NCBI RefSeq assembly: GCF_011752525.1
Contig: NZ_VWXI01000001.1
Location: 1 to 64,000, forward strand
DNA from: Pantoea sp. Cy-639
GTDB lineage: Bacteria; Pseudomonadota; Gammaproteobacteria; Pseudomonadales; Pseudomonadaceae
Length of the DNA: 64,000 nt
Reading direction: 5' to 3'
The position numbers and the translations under genes were made by a program. The notes under the pieces were generated by a model, which was not told the DNA's origin, did not search any database, and was given only the letters and a program-made list of their open reading frames with translations. Positions 15,504 to 25,008 of this stretch are shown piece after piece. Numbering within the stretch: the stretch's first letter is position 1; each line of letters starts with the position of its first letter.

Positions 15504-18368
15504 CTAGAGGGGCGCGTCGGACAGCGCAGGCTGGATCTGCCCCAGCCAATACGCCACATCCACCTCGTCGATCTGCTCCGGGCGCAGGAAGCGCTCGGCA
15601 TATTGCTGGTAGACCCCGCTACTCAGGAACAGGCTCAACAGTTCGGCATCGATATGGTTGTCGCGGGCCATGAACACCAGGATCTTCACCGACTCCGACA
15701 GCGTCTTCGGCGGCTTGTACGGCCGGTCGGCGGCGGTCAGCGCCTCGAAGATGTCGGCAATCGCCATCACCCGCTCGGCCACCCCCAGTTGCGCCCGAGC
15801 CAAGCGCCGCGGATAGCCGCTGCCATCCATCTTCTCGTGGTGGTTGCCGGCGATGTCGGGCACCCGGCGCAACTGCCGGGGGAACGGCAGCGCGCTGAGC
15901 ATGATGATGGTCTGCACGATGTGCTCGTTGATCTTGAAGCGCTCTTCGTCGTTGAGCGTGCCGCGGCGGATCGACAGGTTGTACAGCTCGCCCTGGTCGC
16001 TGGCGTGGGCCGGCAGGCGCATGTCGAAACCCCAGACGTTGCGCGGGTCGCCCTTCACCACGGGCGGCTTGCGCTCGCCCCAAGGCACGCGGTGTTCGGG
16101 GCGATCGGCCAGCAACGGCTCCTGCACCGGCAGGGCCGGTGGCGCGGTACCGGCGAAACGCGCCGCCTCGTCGCGGGAGATGCCCAGGCGGTTGTCGAAA
16201 TGGCGCAACCAGCGCCGCTGGCCGATGCGCCTGAGGCGCTCGATGTCCGCCTCCTCCATGAATTCGCCGCCGATATTGGCCCGGGCGACGAAGGCGAACT
16301 CATCCTGCAGCTCGGCCCGGCAGCGTACCAGCGTGCGCTGCAGCACCGAGGCCTCGGTGCCGTCGGCCAGGCCTTGCCAATAGGCGAGCTCGGCGTCGCG
16401 CCAGAGTACCTCGAAGCGCATGCGCACTTCATGGATGCGGTTGTACAGGGTTTCCAGCTTGGTGGCCTTGTCCACCACGTACTCGGGGCTGGTGACCTTG
16501 CCGCAGTCATGCAGCCAGGCCGCGATGCGGAACTCGTAGCGCTCCTCGTCGCTCATGGCGAAGTCGGCGAACGGGCCGCTGTCGGCCTGCACCGCGCGCT
16601 CCAGCAGCATCTGCGCCAGTTGCGGCACACGCTCGCAATGGCCGCCGGTATAGGGGCTCTTGGCATCGATAGCATCGGCCAGCAACTTGATGATGGCGTC
16701 CAGCAGACGTTGCTGGGCTTCTACCAGCTGACGTGTCTCGATGGCCACGGCAGCCGCCCCGGACAGTTCCTCGACGAAGCGCTGGAACGACGCGCCCATC
16801 GCCTCCTGGCCCGGCTCCAGCTCCAGCACCAGCAGCCCCAGCAGTGCCTGGCCGCGGTCGTTGAGCACCACCGCCTGGCAGCGCCCTTGCAGCGCCAGGG
16901 CCTCGGTCACGGTCACGGCCAGGTCGTCGCCCTCGCGCATCGCCAGCTCGGCGGGGTATTGCTCGCCTTGGCAGGTCGCGGCCAGGCGCAGGTGCGCGTG
17001 CCCATCGTCGAGCAGGTAGACCGCGCCGGCACGGGCACCAGCGGCCGCGACCAAGTGACTGAGCACACCATCGAGCATGCGCTCGAGCTGGGTCTCGCGG
17101 CTGAGCGTGAGGGTGATCGCCTGGAAACTGCGGATGGTTCCGGACATGCGGCTGAGCACGCGGCTCAGTTCGCGCACCTCGCTGACCCGCGACAACACCC
17201 CGACCTCGCGGCTGAAGTCGAAGTCGGCCAGGCCGCGCACCTGTGCCGCCAGCAGCCTCAGCGGGCGTCCGATACGGCGTCCGAGCAGGCCGCCGAGCAC
17301 CAGCAGCACCAGCATCAAGGCCGCCGTCCACAGCAATTGCTCGAGCAGCACCTTGCGCGCGCCGGCCAGCAGTTCGTGGGCCGGTACCGCGATCAGCACC
17401 TGCAGGTCCTGGCCGGCCAGGGTGGTCAGCGGCACGCGCATGCCATACCAGGTCTGCCCGTCCACCTGGAACGGCAGCGGCCGGGCTCCTTCGAGGCGAT
17501 CGCCATAGAGGTGCTCGAGGCTCGGAATACCCAGCTCGCCAATGCGTGCCAGGCGCACCTGCTCGCCTTCGTGCACGATGACCCGCTGCAGGTCCGGATA
17601 AGCCACCACGCTGCCCTGGTCGTCGACCACAGCGATCTCGGTGCCGGGGGTGATGCGCAGGTCGGCGCTCTCGCTGGCCAGGTCGTTGACCGAGACGTCC
17701 ATGCCGATCACCGCCGCACCGTCGGCGCTGCGCTGGGCCATGGTCAGGCCGATCTCGCGGGTGGTGAAGAACACGTAGGGGCGGGTCAGCGCGGTGCTGG
17801 CCTGGGCACTGGCCTCGGTGAACCAGGGGCGGGTACGCGGATCGTAGCGGTAGTCCGGCCTGGCCTCGGTCTTGAGCAGGGTCAGCCCGTGGCCGTAGAA
17901 GCGCCATTCCCCGTGCATCGTACCGTCACCACCACGACTGATGCGCTGCACCAGGAACACCGTGCCGGCCGGCGCGGTGAAACGCTCGAGCAACTGTGGG
18001 TCGCGCAAGCGCCGCACCAGCAGGAACTCGCCGTTGGGATAGCCGATATAGGCCGCGCTGAGCATGCGGTTGGCCTCGAGGCTCTCGGCCAGTTGCGGCA
18101 AACGTGCCAGGCGTTGTTCCTCTGTGTCGGCGATCGGATCGAAGGCCAGCAGGCGAATGCTGCTCTGCACCGGATCGACCAGGCGCCTGGCACGCTCGTC
18201 GATGGTCCGGCCCACCTGCTGGGCCGCGTCACCGGCAGCGGCCACCAGTGTCTGGCGGATCCCCAGGTAGCCCTGCCAGGCCAGGGCGGCGCCGAGCAGC
18301 AGCATGCCGAGCATGATGGCCAGGGCCACCAGCCATTGCAGCGAGAGCGTGCGGCCACGGTTGTTCAT
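15504..18368 (-). CDS. membrane HD-GYP phosphodiesterase with Cache, HAMP and GAF regions
   Basis: This 954-residue protein starts at 18368 (MNNRGRTLSL). It has a first membrane helix at 10-35, a periplasmic Cache-type sensor at about 40-340 (RTRPWFTEA motif near 180), a second helix at 346-364, a HAMP linker, a GAF-like region at about 425-550 and an HD-GYP domain at about 555-954. The HD pair is His620-Asp621 in AAWLHDCGK, and the second motif NHHEKMDGSGYP lies at 842-853. HD-GYP proteins hydrolyse c-di-GMP to GMP. About 165 residues are inserted between the two halves of the metal site (about 639-802), which is not usual. It probably senses a small periplasmic ligand. Confidence 0.9.
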   Translation of the reverse strand: MNNRGRTLSLQWLVALAIMLGMLLLGAALAWQGYLGIRQTLVAAAGDAAQQVGRTIDERARRLVDPVQSSIRLLAFDPIADTEEQRLARLPQLAESLEANRMLSAAYIGYPNGEFLLVRRLRDPQLLERFTAPAGTVFLVQRISRGGDGTMHGEWRFYGHGLTLLKTEARPDYRYDPRTRPWFTEASAQASTALTRPYVFFTTREIGLTMAQRSADGAAVIGMDVSVNDLASESADLRITPGTEIAVVDDQGSVVAYPDLQRVIVHEGEQVRLARIGELGIPSLEHLYGDRLEGARPLPFQVDGQTWYGMRVPLTTLAGQDLQVLIAVPAHELLAGARKVLLEQLLWTAALMLVLLVLGGLLGRRIGRPLRLLAAQVRGLADFDFSREVGVLSRVSEVRELSRVLSRMSGTIRSFQAITLTLSRETQLERMLDGVLSHLVAAAGARAGAVYLLDDGHAHLRLAATCQGEQYPAELAMREGDDLAVTVTEALALQGRCQAVVLNDRGQALLGLLVLELEPGQEAMGASFQRFVEELSGAAAVAIETRQLVEAQQRLLDAIIKLLADAIDAKSPYTGGHCERVPQLAQMLLERAVQADSGPFADFAMSDEERYEFRIAAWLHDCGKVTSPEYVVDKATKLETLYNRIHEVRMRFEVLWRDAELAYWQGLADGTEASVLQRTLVRCRAELQDEFAFVARANIGGEFMEEADIERLRRIGQRRWLRHFDNRLGISRDEAARFAGTAPPALPVQEPLLADRPEHRVPWGERKPPVVKGDPRNVWGFDMRLPAHASDQGELYNLSIRRGTLNDEERFKINEHIVQTIIMLSALPFPRQLRRVPDIAGNHHEKMDGSGYPRRLARAQLGVAERVMAIADIFEALTAADRPYKPPKTLSESVKILVFMARDNHIDAELLSLFLSSGVYQQYAERFLRPEQIDEVDVAYWLGQIQPALSDAPL

Positions 18369-18597
18369 GGCAGCCGGCCCCACCTTGTCCCGCCTGTACC
18401 CCGATTCGCCCACATCCCAGTACTACTCAGCGACACGCAGCCCATTCCAGGTACTCCATGTATGGCGATTCAGACAGTGTAATCAGCCCATGCGATCTTG
18501 CCGGGCAGCCACACAGCCGTCAGCCAGGCAGGCCGAATAGTGGCATATTGGCACCACGCACTCCAGTGATCCTGCAGCCCGATGACAAGCTACAGGC

Positions 18598-19248
18598 TCA
18601 ATACTCGACCGGGCCCTGGCGATAGCCGATCCAGTCAGCCGCAGCCACCAGCGCCATCGGCTTGAGGCTGCCGTCATCCTGCACCTGCAGGAACAACGAG
18701 GCGCCATAGCCCACGTCATAGTCGTCGACATCGACGCCCAACTGGTCCAGCGCACGCTGGATGCACTCGCTGTGGGTCACCGCCACCAGGTTGCGCCCTG
18801 GCTCCTTGTGGCTGCGCAACTGCAGCAGCACATCCCCCGTGCAATCCGCCGCCCAGGTCTGTTCATCGCCCTCGTTGCCGAACATTGCCCTGGCCGTCTG
18901 CTCGGTGCGCAGCCTGGGGCTGTAGACCACTTCGCTGCCCGCCAGCCCCAGGCTGCGATAGGCTGCCCCCAGGCGCAGGGCCTCCAGGCGGCCCTGCTCG
19001 GTGATACCGTCCTTCGCGCCCAGGCAAGGGTTGTCCGAGCGGTCGCAGCGCTCCTCATGGCGCACCAGCACGACCACCTCGCCCCGGGTCCAGGCCGGTT
19101 CCAGCACGTCCGGATCCACCTGCAACGACAGCCGACCACAGAACTCGAGCACGCCCCACAGACCCAGGCCGGCCACAATCAGCAGCACAGCCAGCACTTT
19201 CCACTTGCGCCCAAGGCCTCGCGCCATCACTACCTGTTCGAATCCCAT
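18598..19248 (-). CDS. Ais-like membrane-anchored histidine phosphatase
   Basis: This 216-residue protein has one N-terminal membrane anchor at about residues 16-36, placing the enzyme in the periplasm. The catalytic motif is the variant VVLVRHEERCDRSDNPCLG, followed by GITEQGRLEALRLG and a second catalytic His in AVTHSECIQ. This pattern is that of Ais/PmrG, which removes phosphate from lipopolysaccharide core heptose(II) in enterobacteria. A related envelope-phosphate role is likely but unproven. A later start, MARGLG, is possible. Confidence 0.82.
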   Translation of the reverse strand: MGFEQVVMARGLGRKWKVLAVLLIVAGLGLWGVLEFCGRLSLQVDPDVLEPAWTRGEVVVLVRHEERCDRSDNPCLGAKDGITEQGRLEALRLGAAYRSLGLAGSEVVYSPRLRTEQTARAMFGNEGDEQTWAADCTGDVLLQLRSHKEPGRNLVAVTHSECIQRALDQLGVDVDDYDVGYGASLFLQVQDDGSLKPMALVAAADWIGYRQGPVEY

Positions 19249-19360
19249 GCGCGCTCAACTCCCGATTTCAGAGAGCGCGCACGTTAGGAGCGCCGAGGTC
19301 AAAGCCTCGTGAAAGATCCGTCACGCCGCCATCAACCACCCAGCTGGCCAGCCACCGGTC

Positions 19361-19380
19361 ACATGAACGAATCTTCATGT
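19361..19380. promoter_or_regulatory. perfect inverted repeat upstream of mrdA
   Basis: ACATGAA-CGAATC-TTCATGT forms a perfect 7-bp inverted repeat 164 nt before the mrdA start and 112 nt before the divergent phosphatase gene. It could be an operator in this 295-nt divergent intergenic region, which otherwise shows nothing I can identify. Confidence 0.35.
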
Positions 19381-19543
19381 TGGCCACAGCCCCGCAGTGG
19401 CCGGGGCCACGGCCAGGACCCGTTCAAGGCGCGCCGGGGCTCGCCTTGAGCGGCATGGCCCGCTTGCGTAGCATCGCCGCCCCGGACAAACCACCCGCGC
19501 GCCCAGCGCTGAAACAGGGCAGCGGATCAGACCACGAGACAGC

Positions 19544-21436
19544 ATGCCCCAACCCATCCCCCTCAAGGACCACGAAACGGAAAAGAGCCTGGTCAATCGC
19601 CGGCTGCTGGCCTGCGCCGTCCTGGTGATGAGCCTGTGCGCGGTGCTGGTGAGCCGGCTCTACGTGCTGCAGGTGCTGCAGCACGACCAGCAGACCGCGG
19701 TGTCGGAGAACAACCGCGTGCACGTGCTGCCGATCCCCCCTGAGCGTGGGCTGATCTACGACCGCAACGGCGTGGTGCTGGCCGACAACAAGCCCAGCTT
19801 CAACCTGACCATGACCCGTGAGCGCGCCGGCGACTCGGCCAAGGTACTCGACAGCCTGGCGCAGATCCTCGGCCTGTCCGAGGACGACCGCCAGCAGTTC
19901 GACAAGGACCTGCGCCGTGGCCGCAAGCCGTTCGAGCCGGTCACCCTGCTGGTCGGCCTGAGCGAGGAACAGATCGCCCTGATCGCCGTCAACCAGTTCC
20001 GCCTGCCGGGGCTGGATGTCGAGCCGCAGTTCATCCGTGAATACCCCCTGGCCGGGCACTTCGCCCATTCGGTGGGTTATGTCGGGCGGATCAACGAGAA
20101 AGAGGCCAAGACCCTCGACAGCAGCGCCTACCGCGGCACCCAGTCGATCGGCAAGACCGGCATCGAGCGCTTCTACGAGAACGAGCTGCACGGCCAGGTC
20201 GGCTACGAGGAAGTCGAGACCAACGCCCAGGGCCGGGTGATGCGGGTGCTGCGCCACCACGACCCGGTACCCGGCAAGGACATCGTGCTGAGCCTCGACG
20301 CGCACCTGCAACAGGCCGCCGAGCAGGCCCTGGGCGAGCGCCGCGGCGCGGTGGTGGTACTCGATCCGGCCAACGGCGACGTGCTGGCGATGGTCAGCAA
20401 CCCCAGCTTCGACCCCAACCTGTTCGTCAAGGGCATCAGCTACAAGCAGTACGCCGCATTGCGCGACTCCATCGACCGGCCGCTGTTCAACCGTGTGCTG
20501 CGCGGGCTGTACGCGCCGGGCTCGACAGTCAAGCCGGAGGTCGCCATCGCCGGGCTCGACAGCGGCGTGATCACCCCCGGCAGCCGGGTGTTCGACCCCG
20601 GCTACTACGAGCTGCCCAACTACGACCACAAGTACCGCAACTGGAACCGCACGGGCGATGGCTGGGTGGACATGTACACCGCGATCATGCGTTCCAACGA
20701 CACCTACTTCTACGACCTGGCGCACAAGCTGGGCATCGACCGCCTGCACGACTACATGGCCGAGTTCGGCCTGGGCCAGAAGGTCTCGCTGGACATGTTC
20801 GAGGAGGCCCCCGGGTTGATGCCGTCCCAGGCCTGGAAGCGCGCCACCCGGCGCCAGGCCTGGTTCCCCGGCGAGACCTTGATCCTCGGCATCGGCCAGG
20901 GCTACATGCAGGTCACCCCGCTGCAGCTGGCCCAGGCCACCAGCCTGCTGGCCAGCAAGGGCGCCTGGCATCGCCCGCACCTGGCGATGAGCATCGGCGG
21001 CCAGGCGCCCGTCGACCCCAACCCCATGCCCGACATCGTGCTGCACGACAAGCGCGCCTGGGACCAGGTCAGCCAGGGCATGCAGATGGTCATGCACGAT
21101 CCGCGCGGCATTGCTCGCGCCGCCGCCGCCGGCGCCCAGTACCGCATCGCCGGCAAGAGCGGCACGGCGCAGGTGGTGGCGATCAAGCAGGGCGAACGCT
21201 ACAACCGCGACAAGACCCTCGAGCGGCACCGCGACAACGCCCTGTTCGTCGGCTTCGCCCCCGCCGACCACCCAGCGCTGGTGGTGGCGGTGATGATCGA
21301 GAACGGCGAGGCCGGCGGCCGGGTGGCCGGGCCGGTGGTGCGCGAGGTGATGGATGCCTATCTGCTCGATGCGCAGGGGCACCTGAAGGCGCAATATGCC
21401 GGCACCGGCCAGGCGCGAGACGTGCCGCACAGCTGA
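19544..21436 (+). CDS. mrdA: penicillin-binding protein 2 (peptidoglycan transpeptidase)
   Basis: This is a 630-residue class B PBP with a membrane anchor at about 20-45, a PBP dimerisation domain (PERGLIYDRNGVVLADN at 66-82) and a transpeptidase domain. The active-site motifs are complete: Ser327 and Lys330 in PGSTVKP, Ser384-Asn385-Asp386 in SNDTYF, and Lys538-Ser-Gly-Thr in GKSGTAQ. PBP2 cross-links peptidoglycan for rod-shape elongation with RodA. No rodA, rlpA or mltB is adjacent, so this is probably the second, unlinked PBP2 paralogue that P. putida strains carry. Confidence 0.93.
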   Translation: MPQPIPLKDHETEKSLVNRRLLACAVLVMSLCAVLVSRLYVLQVLQHDQQTAVSENNRVHVLPIPPERGLIYDRNGVVLADNKPSFNLTMTRERAGDSAKVLDSLAQILGLSEDDRQQFDKDLRRGRKPFEPVTLLVGLSEEQIALIAVNQFRLPGLDVEPQFIREYPLAGHFAHSVGYVGRINEKEAKTLDSSAYRGTQSIGKTGIERFYENELHGQVGYEEVETNAQGRVMRVLRHHDPVPGKDIVLSLDAHLQQAAEQALGERRGAVVVLDPANGDVLAMVSNPSFDPNLFVKGISYKQYAALRDSIDRPLFNRVLRGLYAPGSTVKPEVAIAGLDSGVITPGSRVFDPGYYELPNYDHKYRNWNRTGDGWVDMYTAIMRSNDTYFYDLAHKLGIDRLHDYMAEFGLGQKVSLDMFEEAPGLMPSQAWKRATRRQAWFPGETLILGIGQGYMQVTPLQLAQATSLLASKGAWHRPHLAMSIGGQAPVDPNPMPDIVLHDKRAWDQVSQGMQMVMHDPRGIARAAAAGAQYRIAGKSGTAQVVAIKQGERYNRDKTLERHRDNALFVGFAPADHPALVVAVMIENGEAGGRVAGPVVREVMDAYLLDAQGHLKAQYAGTGQARDVPHS

Positions 21437-21547
21437 GCAACGCCAGGACCGGTCCATGGCCTGGCCCGCAGCGTGCCCGTACACGGGCGCCGCCAATCGG
21501 TATATCGTTGCCGCTGCCCTCCCTCACCTTGCAGGCCTTGTTGCTCC

Positions 21548-21985
21548 ATGCTCCCGCCCGACCTGTGCATCCGCCCCGCCATGCCGGCCGACCTGCCGCG
21601 CCTGCGCGCGCTGTTCCTGCATGCCCGCCGCAAGACCTTCGACTGGCAGCCAGCGGCGCATTTCCAGTTGGGCGATTTCGACGAACAGACGCTGGGCGAG
21701 CAGATCCTGCTGGCCGAGTCCGCCGGGCAGTGCCTGGGTTTCATTTCGGTCTGGACGCCCGATCGCTTCATTCATCACCTTTACATCGACACCGATCATG
21801 CCCGCCGCGGCCTGGGCCGGGCACTGCTGGGCGCCCTGCCCGGCTGGCCAACGACCCATTACCAGCTCAAGTGCCTGACCCGCAATCAGAGGGCGCTGGC
21901 TTTCTACGCCGCCTGCGGTTTCATCGAGGTGGGCGCCGGACAAGCCGAAGACGGCGACTACCGCCTGCTGCGCTCGTCGGGCTGA
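21548..21985 (+). CDS. GNAT-family N-acetyltransferase
   Basis: This 145-residue protein, started at MLPPDLCIRPAM, has the GNAT motif A region HHLYIDTDHARRGLGRALLG for acetyl-CoA binding and the C-terminal LTRNQRALAFYAACGFIEVG typical of these enzymes. The substrate cannot be inferred; relatives modify small amines or protein N-termini. It lies 111 nt after mrdA on the same strand. Confidence 0.87.
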   Translation: MLPPDLCIRPAMPADLPRLRALFLHARRKTFDWQPAAHFQLGDFDEQTLGEQILLAESAGQCLGFISVWTPDRFIHHLYIDTDHARRGLGRALLGALPGWPTTHYQLKCLTRNQRALAFYAACGFIEVGAGQAEDGDYRLLRSSG

Positions 21986-22173
21986 AACCAAGACCGCGCA
22001 AGCGGCGCAGACACAGCAGGTGTCCTGCCCGTCGAGGTGCCGACCTGGCAACTACACTGATTGCTGGGCCCCCTGGCAATCGCCCGGCCCCCACGATGGA
22101 ACTCCCGCCGACGGCCAGTGTTCTTAACAACATGCAGTCATTCCCTCGGCTTCATCCTTGCGGAGGATTCACC

Positions 22174-22491
22174 ATGCGTCGCCTACTGCTCGTTTCCTCG
22201 CTGCTCCTGCTGCTGCCCGCCGGCACCGCCCTGGCCCGCGTCGATGCTCGTGACGTCGCCACCTCGGCAGGTATTTCCGCCTCGCTGTACTCGACGTTCA
22301 AGGACGACAAACGAATCATCCCGGCCCGCGACGAACTGTCGGCCTTCGTCGCCAGCGGCGGCGCCATCCGCGGCGCCTACCTGGAGTCGGCGCTGCAGCA
22401 GGTGCGTCAGGCCAATCCTGGCCTGCAGGCCAGCGACGAAGAGCTGGCCAAGGCGCTGCTGTCCCAGGACGACCCGGTGGCCGATCACTGA
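22174..22491 (+). CDS. small secreted DUF2388-like protein
   Basis: This 105-residue protein has a clear signal peptide (MRRLLLVSSLLLLLPAGTALA) and the conserved core TSAGISASLYSTFKDDK, ELSAFVASGGAIRGAYLE and ASDEELAKALL. This pattern is typical of the DUF2388 family of small periplasmic proteins found in Pseudomonas, often in several copies per genome. The start is supported by a GGAGG ribosome site 8 nt before the ATG. Molecular function unknown. Confidence 0.82.
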   Translation: MRRLLLVSSLLLLLPAGTALARVDARDVATSAGISASLYSTFKDDKRIIPARDELSAFVASGGAIRGAYLESALQQVRQANPGLQASDEELAKALLSQDDPVADH

Positions 22492-22608
22492 GTCATCGCA
22501 AGCAGGCCGGATGGCCAAAGTGGGCTTGCCCGACGCTGCATGTTGAGCGGCAGGGTCTAGTCTGAAGGGTTCATGACAACGACCCCTTCATGGACCGAGG
22601 CCCTGCCC

Positions 22609-23835
22609 ATGCACCTGTTCCACCCGTCCATCGCCCTTGCCCTGTCACTGGCCTGCGCCACCGCCCAGGCCGCCGAACCCTCGCCCCAGGACCTGCTCGC
22701 CCAGGCCCGCGCCGAACAGCCCCACTACCTGGATACCCTCAAGTCGCTGGTTTCGATCGACACCGGCACCGGTACCGAGGCCGGCCTCGCCCAGGTTGGC
22801 GCCGAGCTGGTCAAGCGCTTGAAGGCACTCGGTGCCCAAGTGCAGACCCAGGCCGCCACGCCCTCGGTCGGCGACAACATCGTCGCGACCTTCAAGGGCA
22901 ATGGCAGCAAGGACTTCCTGCTGATGGTCCATTACGACACGGTGTTCGGTCCCGGCACCGCGGCCAGGCGGCCGTTTCGCATCGACGCTCAGCGCGCCTT
23001 CGGCCCCGGCGTGGCCGACGCCAAGGGCGGCGTGGCGATGATCCTGCACGCGCTCAAGCTGCTGAACGACCAGCAGTTCAAGGGTTATCGCAACCTCACC
23101 GTGCTGTTCAACCCGGACGAGGAGATGGGTTCGGCCGGTTCGAAGCAGCTGATCGCCGAACTGGCGCGCCGACACGACTATGTCTTCAGCTACGAGCCAC
23201 CGGATCAGGACGCCGTCACCGTCGCCACCAATGGCATCAACCGCCTCAGGCTCGAGGTCAAGGGCCGTGCCGCCCACGCCGGTTCCGCTCCGGAACAGGG
23301 ACGCAATGCGCTGATCGAACTGGCGAACCAGTTGCTGCAGCTCAACGAACTGGGCGATCCGGCCAAGGGCACCACGGTCAACTGGACCCTGGCCAAGGCC
23401 GGCGAGAAGGCCAACATCATCCCGGCGCTGGCCACCGCCGAGGCCGACATGCGCTACGCCGACCTCAGCGAGACCGAGCGTGTCCAGACCGACGCCCAGC
23501 GCATCGTCAAACGACAACGGGTAGCGGATACCCAGGTCAGCGTGGTGCTGGAAAAGGGCCGCCCGCCCCTGGCGAAGAACGCCGCCTCCAATCAGTTGGC
23601 CGCAACCGCGAGCGACCTCTACAACAAGATCGACCTGTCGCTCATCCCGATCGCCATGCGCTTTGGCACCGATGCCGGCTACGCCTATGTGCCGGACAGC
23701 GCCAAGCCAGCGGTGCTGGAGACCCTGGGCGTGGTCGGCGCCGGCCTGCATGGCGACGACGAGTACATCGAACTGTCGAGCATTGCCCCACGGCTGTACC
23801 TGACGGTGGCGCTGATTCGCCAACTGGCACGCTGA
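22609..23835 (+). CDS. secreted M20-family carboxypeptidase (glutamate carboxypeptidase type)
   Basis: The 408-residue protein has a signal peptide ending near ATAQAAEP. It has the full di-zinc M20 site: the His of LMVHYDTVF, the bridging Asp of GPGVADAKGG, the catalytic Glu pair of NPDEEMGS, an acidic ligand in SYEPPD and the His of AGLHGDDEY. Length and pattern match carboxypeptidase G2 of Pseudomonas, which releases C-terminal glutamate from folates and peptides. A start 36 nt earlier is possible, but MHLFHPSIALAL gives the better signal peptide. TGAAGGG at 22563 and its inverse CCCTTCA at 22584 flank the upstream region. Confidence 0.9.
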   Translation: MHLFHPSIALALSLACATAQAAEPSPQDLLAQARAEQPHYLDTLKSLVSIDTGTGTEAGLAQVGAELVKRLKALGAQVQTQAATPSVGDNIVATFKGNGSKDFLLMVHYDTVFGPGTAARRPFRIDAQRAFGPGVADAKGGVAMILHALKLLNDQQFKGYRNLTVLFNPDEEMGSAGSKQLIAELARRHDYVFSYEPPDQDAVTVATNGINRLRLEVKGRAAHAGSAPEQGRNALIELANQLLQLNELGDPAKGTTVNWTLAKAGEKANIIPALATAEADMRYADLSETERVQTDAQRIVKRQRVADTQVSVVLEKGRPPLAKNAASNQLAATASDLYNKIDLSLIPIAMRFGTDAGYAYVPDSAKPAVLETLGVVGAGLHGDDEYIELSSIAPRLYLTVALIRQLAR

Positions 23836-23872
23836 CCCTGGGCCTGCTGCGCCCCCCGGGGATGGCGAGTAT

Positions 23873-24376
23873 TTAGTGCCGGCGCTGGCTGACCAGGTAG
23901 TTGCGCAACTGTGGATCATCGTCGAGGCTGATCTCCCGTACCGCCCGCGGCAGCGCGGCCAGCACCGCCTGGCAGAACGCCAGCGCCGAGGCGTCCTCGG
24001 CGTAGCAGCGCAGCAACCAGTCCTTGCCTGTGCTGCACAACAGCTGCTGGGCGACAGCCAGGCCAATGCCTTGACGGCGGTACTTGGGCAGGATGAACAG
24101 GTCGGCCAGTTCGAACGCATCCATGCCCGGCAGCTCGCTGCGTTCGACCAGCACGAAACCGGCGATGAAACCATCGGCCAGCACCAGGCTGGCGCTCCAG
24201 CCTGGGGACTGCCAGTAGCGCTGCAGATGCGGCTCATGGATGTAGAAACGCCCGTCGACCTCGACGTCCTCCTGTTCGAAAGCGGACGATTCGTAGGCAT
24301 AGAACTGGTAGAGGTTGCGCACCAGTTCGGCCTGCTCGGGGCCGGTCGGCAACAGTTCGATGGGCACACCTGGCAT
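23873..24376 (-). CDS. GNAT-family N-acetyltransferase
   Basis: This 167-residue protein has the acetyl-CoA binding motif DLFILPKYRRQGIGLAVAQQ at about 92-111, preceded by GFVLVERSELPGMDAFELA. The N-terminus YQFYAYESSAFEQEDVEVDG is typical of a GNAT subgroup with unknown substrates. It converges with the M20 peptidase gene. Confidence 0.85.
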   Translation of the reverse strand: MPGVPIELLPTGPEQAELVRNLYQFYAYESSAFEQEDVEVDGRFYIHEPHLQRYWQSPGWSASLVLADGFIAGFVLVERSELPGMDAFELADLFILPKYRRQGIGLAVAQQLLCSTGKDWLLRCYAEDASALAFCQAVLAALPRAVREISLDDDPQLRNYLVSQRRH

Positions 24377-24492
24377 GGTCGACGCTCGCTACGATGGGGC
24401 TGGCGATTTTACCAGCGCGGTCACGGAACAAAAGAGCCTGTGCGCAATCATAGCGATGTGCCATATCGGCACCTGACAAGGAATGCGCCACC

Positions 24493-24996
24493 ATGCCTCG
24501 AAACACCTCTCGCCGCTGCGCCATCACCCTGCTGGCCGCCACCCTCGCCCTTGGCGGCCTCGCCAGCAGCGCCCACGCCCTCGAGCTGGGCGACGCCCGG
24601 GGGTCCGGCTCGGTCGCCGTCGTGGACTATCAGTTCGGCAAGGACGTGGTCGCGAAAAGCCAGATCTCCATCGGCGACCTCGAGAAGCTGATGCGCGCAC
24701 ACGAGGCCCTGGCCAGCAAGGTCGAGGACCAGGCGCGTACGCTCGACACGCTCAAGCGCAACGGCAACACCGGCAGCAGCGACACCTCGAACCTGCAGCG
24801 CAAGGTCGAGGATCAGGGTCGCGAGATCGACAAACTGCAACGCGCCCTTGACGATCTCAAGCGCAGCACCGGCTCCGGCTCGTCCTCGACCAGCAGCGAA
24901 CTGAACGACCTCAAGCGCACAGTCTCCGAACAGACACGCACCATCAGCGACCTGCGGCGCAACGTCGAGGAACTGCAACGCCGCGTCGCTCACTGA
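24493..24996 (+). CDS. secreted coiled-coil protein of unknown function
   Basis: This 167-residue protein has a signal peptide (RRCAITLLAATLALGGLASS, cleaved near AHALE). The mature part is low in hydrophobic residues and has three heptad-rich coiled-coil blocks, each built on a L..KVEDQ.R..D.L or LKRTVSEQ.R.ISDL pattern, separated by Gly/Ser/Thr linkers (NGNTGSSDTS and STGSGSSSTSS). The architecture suggests a periplasmic or surface spacer that oligomerises. No enzyme motif is seen. Confidence 0.75.
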   Translation: MPRNTSRRCAITLLAATLALGGLASSAHALELGDARGSGSVAVVDYQFGKDVVAKSQISIGDLEKLMRAHEALASKVEDQARTLDTLKRNGNTGSSDTSNLQRKVEDQGREIDKLQRALDDLKRSTGSGSSSTSSELNDLKRTVSEQTRTISDLRRNVEELQRRVAH

Positions 24997-25008
24997 TCGC
25001 GCGGCCTC

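Noticed and set aside
15483..18482. A 999-codon plus-strand frame covering the whole HD-GYP gene.
   Set aside because: Same composition artefact; the minus strand encodes recognisable Cache, HAMP, GAF and HD-GYP parts.
22563..22590. TGAAGGG / CCCTTCA inverted repeat upstream of the M20 peptidase as an operator.
   Set aside because: Only 7 bp arms in a GC-rich region with a 14-nt spacer and close to the possible earlier start; too weak to call separately.
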